A DNA stretch of 5,788 nucleotides, taken from an uncultured Collinsella sp. GTDB taxonomy: Bacteria > Actinomycetota > Coriobacteriia > Coriobacteriales > Coriobacteriaceae. Below, piece after piece: positions 1 to 4,831 of this stretch. Under the pieces are notes generated by a model. The model saw only the letters and a list, made by a program, of their open reading frames with translations. It was not told the DNA's origin and ran no database searches. The position numbers and the translations under genes were made by a program. Where the stretch lies: assembly GCA_958439775.1 (NCBI GenBank), contig CAUBWQ010000069.1:1-5788 (forward strand), in the 5' to 3' direction. Each line of letters opens with the position of its first letter. The stretch's first letter is position 1.

Positions 1-26
1 GGCAGTCCTGAACAAGGAGGCCCAGC

Positions 27-530
27 ATGACACTTGCCAAACCCATCAATAAATACATCGACTATATCGATGCCCCCGAGGACACGTTTGAGCAGTATGT
101 CGAGAAGGCGTTAAAGTACAACTTTCGCTGCGTATTTGCGAACCTTCAGGAGTACGAGACGGGCCGCGCCATGCTCGAGGGCTCTGACATCATCCTTGCC
201 GGCGCCATCGACTTTCCCCAGGGCACTATGACGCTTGAGGAGAAGCTTGCGAGGTTTGAGGACGCCGCCAAGCGCCGTGTATGCGAGATCGCGCTGGAGG
301 CCAAGCCGGGATTCCTTAAGACATCGACCGGCAGAAGCTTTGGCGGTGCTAAGCTCGAGGACGTGCGGCTGATGCACGAGGTGCTCGGCGATGCCGTGGC
401 AATCAAGGCGGCGGGCGGTATCCATAATTACGATGAGGCTTGCGCATTCATCGAGGCCGGCGCCAGCGCGTTGGGCGCATCGGCGGGCATCGCGATCGTC
501 GGGGGCGCACCGACGGATGAGCGTCGCTAG
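27..530 (+). CDS. deoC: Deoxyribose-phosphate aldolase (DeoC family), internally shortened
   Basis: DeoC aldolases are cytosolic class I TIM-barrel enzymes that split 2-deoxyribose 5-phosphate into glyceraldehyde 3-phosphate and acetaldehyde in deoxynucleoside catabolism. Family hallmarks seen here are the N-terminal NKYIDY segment (residues 8-13), the FPQGTMT segment (63-69, matching FPLGAxT), GFLKTSTG (95-102) with the Schiff-base lysine K98, AIKAAGGI (125-132) with the second active-site lysine K127, and ALGASAGIAI (148-157). At 167 residues it is far shorter than the usual 220-260. The gap lies near residues 80-84: FEDAAKR runs straight into RVCEIALEAKPGFLKTSTG, so the family's central EVDMV strand (with the catalytic aspartate, D102 in E. 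coli) and the IIETC strand are absent. The frame stays open, which points to an in-frame deletion. The start is supported by AAGGAGG at 14-20, six bases upstream. Family assignment is secure; activity is doubtful. Confidence 0.85.
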   Translation: MTLAKPINKYIDYIDAPEDTFEQYVEKALKYNFRCVFANLQEYETGRAMLEGSDIILAGAIDFPQGTMTLEEKLARFEDAAKRRVCEIALEAKPGFLKTSTGRSFGGAKLEDVRLMHEVLGDAVAIKAAGGIHNYDEACAFIEAGASALGASAGIAIVGGAPTDERR

Positions 531-667
531 CAGACGTATTTGACCTGAGCGATAAAGCTTCACGACCACACGCCGTTCATGTTCGAGACAATATGACTTT
601 TTGCCCGTTGTAAACGGAGTCGCGATGGGTGTTCTGTATGATGGCTCAGACAAGGTTGTTCAATGAC

Positions 668-674
668 AGGGAGG
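668..674 (+). promoter_or_regulatory. Ribosome binding site fixing the start of the Cof-type hydrolase
   Basis: AGGGAGG lies five bases before the ATG at 680. The reading frame is open further upstream to an ATG at 629, but that one has no comparable site, and the extra 17 residues precede the conserved HAD N-terminus. The start at 680 is therefore preferred. Confidence 0.8.
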
Positions 675-679
675 CATAT

Positions 680-1522
680 ATGGCAATCAAAGCCATCGCG
701 ATGGATATCGACGGTACGCTCACCAACGATCAGAAAGTGATTAGCCCGCGTACGCGCGAGAAGCTGCTCGCGGCGCAGGAGTCGGGCATTAAGCTCATCT
801 TGGCTTCGGGCCGTCCCGCATGGGGACTGCACGCCTTGGCGCAGGAGCTCGACCTTCAAAACCATGACGGTCTGCTGGTTGCCTTTAATGGCGCGCATGT
901 GGTCGACGCTCAGACCGATGAGGTCCTTTTTGACCAGGCTATGCCGGCTGACGAGCTGCACCGTCTGATTGATCACCTGCGTAATTTTGACGTGATCCCT
1001 ATGATTTCGCTCGGTCGCGATTTGCATGTCGTGGATTCGTATCACTGCATGATCACGCTGCCTGACGGCTCGCAGAAAAACATCGTCAAATACGAGCGCG
1101 ATGCGTGCGATCTTAAGATTCGCGAGGTGGAGAGCCTGCATGAGGTCGCTGATGCTTATCCCGTGGACAAGCTGCTGACGGCGGGCGATCCGGCCTACCT
1201 GCAGGCGCATTACGAGGAGATGTATGCGCCCTTTAAGCAGACGCTTTCGGGCATGTTTACGGCCGACTGGTACTTTGAGTACACGGCGCCCGGTATCGAC
1301 AAGGCCCGCGCACTCGAGGGTGCCCTGCCCAAGCTCGGCATCGATGCCAGTGAGGTCGTATCGTTTGGCGACGGCCAGAACGACAAGTCCATGATTGAGT
1401 GGGCCGGCACCGGTGTTGCCATGGGTAACGCCGTCGAAGAGGTTAAGGCTGTAGCCCAGATGGTGACCGCCGATAACAACGAAGATGGCATTGCGGTGGC
1501 GCTGGATAAGCTGCTGGGTTAG
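680..1522 (+). CDS. Cof-type HAD-IIB family hydrolase (sugar-phosphate phosphatase type)
   Basis: This 280-residue protein is a cytosolic haloacid dehalogenase-superfamily phosphatase of the Cof/YidA class, which use Mg2+ and an aspartyl-phosphate intermediate to dephosphorylate sugar phosphates or similar small molecules. All four HAD motifs are visible: I, AMDIDGT with nucleophile D9 and D11; II, LASGRP with S43; III, K208 in GIDKAR; IV, SFGDGQND with D231 and D235. The large insert between motifs II and III (about residues 85-195) is the C2-type cap of this subfamily. The tail MGNA (248-251) and DNNEDGIA (265-272) is also typical. Length fits the family (about 270). It lies about 150 bases after the aldolase and before a second HAD gene, a grouping that suggests sugar-phosphate housekeeping. 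The true substrate cannot be read from sequence, as this family is promiscuous. Confidence 0.9.
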   Translation: MAIKAIAMDIDGTLTNDQKVISPRTREKLLAAQESGIKLILASGRPAWGLHALAQELDLQNHDGLLVAFNGAHVVDAQTDEVLFDQAMPADELHRLIDHLRNFDVIPMISLGRDLHVVDSYHCMITLPDGSQKNIVKYERDACDLKIREVESLHEVADAYPVDKLLTAGDPAYLQAHYEEMYAPFKQTLSGMFTADWYFEYTAPGIDKARALEGALPKLGIDASEVVSFGDGQNDKSMIEWAGTGVAMGNAVEEVKAVAQMVTADNNEDGIAVALDKLLG

Positions 1523-1545
1523 AATCGCCGATTAATGCATGGCTC

Positions 1546-1574
1546 GGGCGCCTGCTTGCGGGCGTCCTTTTGTT
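1546..1574 (+). terminator. Rho-independent terminator or attenuator between the two HAD genes
   Basis: GGGCGCCTG (1546-1554) pairs with CGGGCGTCC (1559-1567), giving nine pairs with two G-T wobbles around a CTTG tetraloop, followed by TTTTGTT. This is a good intrinsic-terminator shape for transcripts leaving the Cof-type hydrolase. It ends exactly where the ribosome binding site of the next gene begins (1575), so it must act on transcripts that would otherwise read into that gene. Confidence 0.7.
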
Positions 1575-1581
1575 AGGGAGG
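1575..1581 (+). promoter_or_regulatory. Ribosome binding site supporting a GTG start
   Basis: AGGGAGG lies five bases before GTG at 1587, which is immediately followed by the conserved HAD N-terminus. The alternative in-frame ATG at 1539 would put the terminator hairpin inside the coding sequence and add a 16-residue extension not expected in the family. GTG at 1587 is therefore chosen. Confidence 0.75.
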
Positions 1582-1586
1582 GTGCC

Positions 1587-2246
1587 GTGTCCGCATTTCC
1601 GTTCGACGCCGTTATCTTTGACATGGACGGCGTCATTGTCGATACCGAGTATTACTACTTGGGCGAGACTGCCGCGTTTGCCAAGGAGCTTGGACTTAAT
1701 CTGACTCAAGAGGAGTTGAATGGGCAGGTCGGTACCTCGCATCAGTTCTTCCTGCATATGCTGGTCGATTGGTTTGAGCGCGCCGGTAAGGGACACTTCA
1801 CTGGCGAGGAGGCGTTGGCCCGTTGGGACGAGTGGGCGCATAAGCGTCCGCGTGACTATCAGGCTTTGATTAACCCAGGCGCCGTGGATACGATTCGAGA
1901 GCTGCCGCGCCGTGGCGTTCGCGTGGCGCTTGCCAGCTCGTCTCCCATGGTTAGCATCGAGGAAGTGCTCAACGCATGCGGGCTGTCTGATGCCTTTGAG
2001 TATGTGGTGAGCGGCGAGCAGTTTAAGGAGAGCAAACCCGAGCCCGACATCTACCTGCATGCGCTGGACCTGCTGGGGCTGCCCGCGAATCGTTGCTGCT
2101 GCGTTGAGGATTCCGTTCCGGGCATTACCGCGGGTAAGCGAGCCGGCCTGACGGTCATTGCCAAGCGCGAGGAACGCTTTGGCTTTAGCCAGGATGCCGC
2201 GGACAAGATTATCGACCAGCTGCCGGAGCTGCTCACGCTTTCTTAG
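1587..2246 (+). CDS. HAD-IA family hydrolase, beta-phosphoglucomutase-like
   Basis: A 219-residue cytosolic HAD-superfamily subfamily IA protein, related to beta-phosphoglucomutases and small sugar-phosphate phosphatases. Motif I is VIFDMDGVIVDTE with nucleophile D12 and acid/base D14; the GVIVDTE form is typical of the beta-PGM/phosphatase branch. The helical C1 cap covers about residues 20-95. Motif II is LASSSP (S117), motif III is K150 in ESKPEPDIYL, and motif IV is CVEDSVPGI with E174 and D175, followed by AGKRAG. Length is normal for the class (about 215-225). It starts with GTG. No promoter fits between the preceding terminator and this start, so expression probably depends on read-through or a promoter inside the upstream gene. 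Mutase and phosphatase activity cannot be separated on these motifs; a sugar-phosphate phosphatase is the safer guess. Confidence 0.88.
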   Translation: MSAFPFDAVIFDMDGVIVDTEYYYLGETAAFAKELGLNLTQEELNGQVGTSHQFFLHMLVDWFERAGKGHFTGEEALARWDEWAHKRPRDYQALINPGAVDTIRELPRRGVRVALASSSPMVSIEEVLNACGLSDAFEYVVSGEQFKESKPEPDIYLHALDLLGLPANRCCCVEDSVPGITAGKRAGLTVIAKREERFGFSQDAADKIIDQLPELLTLS

Positions 2247-2269
2247 GAGCGCGGTAGTTGCGCGTTTTT
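2247..2269 (+). terminator. Possible short terminator after the HAD-IA gene
   Basis: Immediately after the stop codon, GAGCGCG (2247-2253) can pair with CGCGTTT (2261-2267) around a seven-base loop, and the run TTTTT occupies 2265-2269. Only four pairs are G-C, two are wobbles, and the T-run is partly used in the stem, so strength is uncertain. Confidence 0.45.
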
Positions 2270-2297
2270 CGGGTCAGATGAGTAAATACCCGACATT

Positions 2298-2326
2298 TTG
2301 GTGCGGCAGCAAGCATACTTTATGCT
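2298..2326 (+). promoter_or_regulatory. Candidate promoter for the GntR regulator, overlapping a palindrome
   Basis: A possible -35 box TTGGTG (2298-2303) is followed after 17 bases by a -10 box TATGCT (2321-2326, four of six consensus bases). The -10 box forms the right arm of a perfect inverted repeat, AGCATA (2312-2317) and TATGCT (2321-2326) with three bases between. A dimeric regulator bound there would block RNA polymerase, which would suit autoregulation by the downstream GntR protein. The -35 match is weak, so both roles are inference. Confidence 0.4.
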
Positions 2327-2329
2327 AAT

Positions 2330-2370
2330 GCGGGCTTAAGGGCTTGTTGAATGCCCTTGAGCCCGCTTTT
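2330..2370 (+). terminator. Strong intrinsic terminator, or attenuator in the gntR leader
   Basis: GCGGGCTTAAGGGC (2330-2343) pairs with GCCCTTGAGCCCGC (2353-2366) over 14 pairs with a single G-T wobble and a nine-base loop, followed by TTTT. This is the most stable hairpin in the window. It sits 84 bases after the HAD-IA stop and 26 bases before the regulator start, so it either ends transcription from the left or, if the promoter at 2298-2326 is real, lies at the very start of the regulator mRNA. Confidence 0.75.
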
Positions 2371-2396
2371 GACTTAATTGTGCTGGGAGAGGGTAT

Positions 2397-3140
2397 ATGC
2401 CACCGACTGAAGGGCTAACTGACGGTAAAGCAGCGATACCGCTGTACCAACAGGTCATTGATATCATTAAAAACGAAATCAACTCCGGCGCCTACAAGGC
2501 AGGCGCGCGGATACCCAACGAATTCGAATTGGCTGAGAGCTATAAAGTTGGCCGCGTTACCGTGCGACGCGCTATTGAGGAGCTCGTCCAGCAGGGCTAT
2601 CTAACGAAGCGACAGGGGAAAGGCACGTTCGTCAATGCCCCCAAGCTCAAGCGCAAGATTCGCCAGAAGGATGACGTCCAGAGTTTTTCGGACGCATGCC
2701 GCGTTAACGGAATGGAACCGGGGGCGTGTGTCATTTCGAGAAAGATATTGCCGGCGGATTCTACCGAAGCACAGTTCTTTGGTGTTCCCGTTGGAACTGA
2801 CTTGATTTGCGTCGAGCGTGTGCGTACTGCCGATGGCGTCCCCGTCATGCTTGAGAACAACATATACGTTTACGAGGACAACGCCTATCTATCAACGGCG
2901 CCTCTATCTAACCAATCCATTTTTGAGTTCGTGCGCAACCAGACTGGCCGCATGCCCGCGTTTACCGACCCGTGCACGCTCGAGATCGCGTGCGCATCGC
3001 CCGAGGTCGCTCGGTTGCTGGCGGTTCCCGTTGGCGAACCCTTGTTTTATATGGAAGCCTTCTTTTTCGATGAGCAACGGCGGCCGTTTATCATCGGTCG
3101 TCAGCGGATCGTTGGGTCTCGCTACGTTTTTGACATCTAG
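2397..3140 (+). CDS. GntR family transcriptional regulator, HutC subfamily with UTRA domain
   Basis: A 247-residue DNA-binding regulator. Residues 15-80 form the GntR winged helix-turn-helix: PLYQQV at the start, the helix-turn-helix across NEFELAESYKVGRVTVRRAI (41-60), and the wing GYLTKRQGKGTFV (67-79). The linker is basic (KLKRKIRQK, 83-91). Residues of about 92-245 form a UTRA small-molecule domain, with the family's ERVRTADGVPVMLENNIYV-like strand pair (140-158) and a C-terminal GRQRIVGSRYVFDI (234-247). UTRA proteins bind sugars, amino acids or related metabolites and usually repress adjacent transport and catabolic genes; the effector here is not predictable. The start ATG follows GGGAGAGGG (2385-2393). 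The co-directional transporter and amidohydrolase downstream, with repeat elements between, are the likely targets. Length is normal and no residues look damaged. Confidence 0.92.
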   Translation: MPPTEGLTDGKAAIPLYQQVIDIIKNEINSGAYKAGARIPNEFELAESYKVGRVTVRRAIEELVQQGYLTKRQGKGTFVNAPKLKRKIRQKDDVQSFSDACRVNGMEPGACVISRKILPADSTEAQFFGVPVGTDLICVERVRTADGVPVMLENNIYVYEDNAYLSTAPLSNQSIFEFVRNQTGRMPAFTDPCTLEIACASPEVARLLAVPVGEPLFYMEAFFFDEQRRPFIIGRQRIVGSRYVFDI

Positions 3141-3150
3141 GACATTGCGA

Positions 3151-3190
3151 ATGGAAACGCCCGGTGGATCATCTCACCGGGCGCTTCCAT
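3151..3190. repeat. Long hairpin after the regulator, without a T-run
   Basis: ATGGAA (3151-3156) pairs with TTCCAT (3185-3190) and CGCCCGGTG (3158-3166) with CACCGGGCG (3175-3183), separated by one A-C mismatch and closing an eight-base loop. It begins 11 bases after the regulator stop. No T-run follows on the + strand. It may still stop transcription or protect the 3' end of the mRNA, but it does not meet the usual intrinsic-terminator pattern. Confidence 0.7.
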
Positions 3191-3219
3191 ACCGTTCACG
3201 GCGCGAACGCGACCGTTCA
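3191..3219. repeat. Direct repeat ACCGTTCA with 21-base period
   Basis: ACCGTTCA occurs at 3191-3198 and again at 3212-3219, start to start 21 bases, about two helical turns. The second copy lies in the loop of an imperfect hairpin whose arms are CGCGAACGCG (3202-3211) and CGCGTTGCG (3222-3230), nine pairs with one bulged G. A protein-binding site is possible; chance is not excluded. Confidence 0.4.
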
Positions 3220-3250
3220 ACCGCGTTGCGGCAATCAGTTTGAAATTATC

Positions 3251-3279
3251 TTGATGACGGGAAAAGCTGCTGGTAATCT
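3251..3279 (+). promoter_or_regulatory. Candidate promoter for the transporter operon
   Basis: TTGATG (3251-3256, four of six -35 bases) is followed after 17 bases by TAATCT (3274-3279, three of six -10 bases). The spacing is ideal but the -10 match is weak. A shifted -10 TATAGA at 3279-3284 matches better but is too far from this -35. Some promoter is expected here because the regulator ends in a hairpin and the transporter has a long leader. Confidence 0.35.
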
Positions 3280-3298
3280 ATAGAACGTCATAGAACGT
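3277..3298. promoter_or_regulatory. Candidate operator: palindrome plus tandem 9-base repeat
   Basis: A perfect eight-base palindrome TCTATAGA (3277-3284) overlaps the first copy of ATAGAACGT, which occurs at 3280-3288 and 3290-3298, one base apart with a 10-base period. Sites placed on the same DNA face just downstream of a promoter are characteristic of operators. The neighbouring HutC-type GntR protein is the obvious candidate binder, by context only. Confidence 0.45.
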
Positions 3299-3340
3299 TT
3301 GCCTTATGCAAGCGTTGAAGCGAGATGCGATGCAGTCTCG
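3296..3340 (+). other. Two small hairpins in the transporter leader
   Basis: CGTTTGC (3296-3302) pairs with GCAAGCG (3308-3314), seven pairs with one wobble. CGAGATGC (3321-3328) pairs with GCAGTCTCG (3332-3340), eight pairs with one bulged G and a three-base loop. They sit just before the ribosome binding site at 3349-3353. Small hairpins like these also arise by chance in GC-rich DNA, so no function is asserted. Confidence 0.35.
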
Positions 3341-3348
3341 AGTTCTTT

Positions 3349-3353
3349 GGAGG
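3349..3353 (+). promoter_or_regulatory. Ribosome binding site fixing the transporter start
   Basis: GGAGG lies five bases before ATG at 3359. The reading frame is open upstream to a TTG at 3299 that lacks such a site and overlaps the repeat element, so the ATG at 3359 is preferred. Confidence 0.8.
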
Positions 3354-3358
3354 TATCT

Positions 3359-4822
3359 ATGTCAGATACGAAGGCGAAGAAGACAAACAGACGTTTTAAG
3401 TTCAAATTACCGCATGTCTATACGATCATGTTCTTGCTGATCGTTGTCTTTGCGGTCCTGACTTGGATCGTTCCCTCGGGTCAGTATCAGCGCAAGACGA
3501 TTTCGACAGCGGCGGGCGAGCGCGAAGTCGCCGTTGCTGGAACCTATGAACAGGTCGATAAGAACTACACCGATTCCGAGACCGGCGAGACCATCAATCT
3601 GGGTCAGGATATCTTCGCGGTCCTGCAAGCGCCCACTAAGGGCATCCAGGAGGCTGCCGACGTCGTTGCGTTCGTCTTATTGATTGGCGGATCGTTCGCA
3701 ATCATCACCAAGACCAACGCTTTGAATGCCGGCATGAGCCGTGTGATTAAAAAGCTCAAGAACAAGGACATCCTCATCATTCCCATTACGATGACGTTGC
3801 TGTCCATTTGCGGCACTACGTTTGGCATGTCTGAGGAAGCCCTGCCGTTCTATGCCATCTTCATTCCCATCATGATGGGTATCGGTTATGACTCGATGAC
3901 GGCATTCATCATCTGCTTCCTTGGTCCTAACCTGGGATATTGTGCTTCGACCATCGACCCGTTTAATGTTTTGATCGCCCAAGGCATCATTGGCATCGAG
4001 GGTAATCCGCAACTGTGGCTGCGCGCCGTTTCTTGGGTCATCTTCACTGCCGTCGGTATCGCATGGGCCATGCGCTACGCTATGCGCGTCAAGAAAAACC
4101 CCGAGTCGTCCATTACGTACGAGGACGACAAGCTCAAGCGTGTTGAGTTTTCCGTGACCGATGCCTCCATCGAGGAAGAGTTCACTACCCGTCAGAAGCT
4201 CGTACTTATCGATTTTGCCTGCGGTATGGGCATTATCGTCTGGGGTCTTGTTACCCAGGGCTGGTACATGAATGAGATTTCCGCCGTGTTCCTTGGCATG
4301 GGCTTGCTTGCCGGTATCCTGGGCGGTCTTGACCAGCAGACGATCGCTGAGGAGTTCGTTAAGGGTCTCGCCGATTTTGCGTACGCTGCTATCGTTATCG
4401 GTATCGCTCGCGGTATTCTGGTCATCGCCGAGGGCGGCATGATCATCGACACCATCCTCCAGGCGCTTGCTACTGCGCTCGCCGGTGCACCCGCTGCCGT
4501 CTACACCACGTTTATGTATATCGTCCTTGGCCTGCTCTCTTTGCTGGTTCCCTCGAGTTCTGGACTTGCGGCGCTCACCATGCCCGTCATGGGTCCGCTG
4601 ACCGAGCTTATGGGCCTCAATCCCGAGGCGGCCGTCACCGCGCTCCAGTTTGCTAATCAGACCATCAACACCATCAGTCCCGTGGCGGGCATGACGGTCG
4701 CCGGCCTTGCCGTGGCTAAGATTTCGTTTGGCCAATGGTGGAAGACCATTTGGAAGTTCTTCATTTTCATGGTCGTCTTTGGCCTGATCGTAACGGCAAT
4801 CTCTGGCATGCTTCCGGTGTAG
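3359..4822 (+). CDS. YfcC family membrane transporter (C4-dicarboxylate/basic amino acid carrier superfamily)
   Basis: A 487-residue inner-membrane carrier of the DcuC/YfcC superfamily, whose members move dicarboxylates, amino acids or acylated amino acids; substrate here is unknown. After a short basic cytoplasmic tail (KAKKTNRRFKFK) it opens with the family signature PHVYTIMFLLIVVFAVLTWIVPSG (18-41, first membrane segment). Further hydrophobic segments lie near 100-118, 137-155, 160-176, 180-205, 222-240, 281-299, 305-323, 340-358, 383-400, 403-418, 440-455 and 465-485. Conserved half-repeat motifs are GTTFGMSEEA (152-161), STIDPFNVLIAQGI (197-210), VPSSSGLAALTMPVMGPL (398-415) and NTISP (437-441), matching E. 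coli YfcC at equivalent places. Length is usual for the family. The loop at 42-98 is a large, charged extracytoplasmic stretch. It is followed after nine bases by an amidohydrolase gene, suggesting uptake of that enzyme's substrate or export of its product. Confidence 0.9.
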   Translation: MSDTKAKKTNRRFKFKLPHVYTIMFLLIVVFAVLTWIVPSGQYQRKTISTAAGEREVAVAGTYEQVDKNYTDSETGETINLGQDIFAVLQAPTKGIQEAADVVAFVLLIGGSFAIITKTNALNAGMSRVIKKLKNKDILIIPITMTLLSICGTTFGMSEEALPFYAIFIPIMMGIGYDSMTAFIICFLGPNLGYCASTIDPFNVLIAQGIIGIEGNPQLWLRAVSWVIFTAVGIAWAMRYAMRVKKNPESSITYEDDKLKRVEFSVTDASIEEEFTTRQKLVLIDFACGMGIIVWGLVTQGWYMNEISAVFLGMGLLAGILGGLDQQTIAEEFVKGLADFAYAAIVIGIARGILVIAEGGMIIDTILQALATALAGAPAAVYTTFMYIVLGLLSLLVPSSSGLAALTMPVMGPLTELMGLNPEAAVTALQFANQTINTISPVAGMTVAGLAVAKISFGQWWKTIWKFFIFMVVFGLIVTAISGMLPV

Positions 4823-4831
4823 GTGGTTGTG

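Noticed and set aside
111..653. Minus-strand open frame of 180 codons opposite the aldolase
   Set aside because: Low-complexity, Arg/Leu-rich translation typical of an antisense shadow in GC-rich DNA.
531..667. Possible promoter before the Cof-type hydrolase (TTGACC at 540-545, TATGAT at 637-642)
   Set aside because: Each box matches consensus well alone but neither has a partner at the right spacing. A five-pair hairpin CCGTT/AACGG near 605-617 was also judged too weak to list.
560..1210. Minus-strand open frame of 216 codons
   Set aside because: It overlaps the Cof-type hydrolase, whose four HAD motifs are intact; no family features or ribosome binding site support the antisense frame.
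1539..1586. Upstream ATG extension of the HAD-IA gene
   Set aside because: It would place the terminator hairpin in the coding sequence, and the GTG at 1587 has the ribosome binding site.
1443..2060. Minus-strand open frame of 205 codons spanning the HAD boundary
   Set aside because: It crosses a terminator hairpin and two well-supported genes and has no recognisable motif.
3677..4735. Minus-strand open frame of 352 codons
   Set aside because: It lies antisense within the transporter. Its translation is rich in charged residues, low in hydrophobic structure and shows no recognisable family, as expected for a shadow of a membrane-protein gene.
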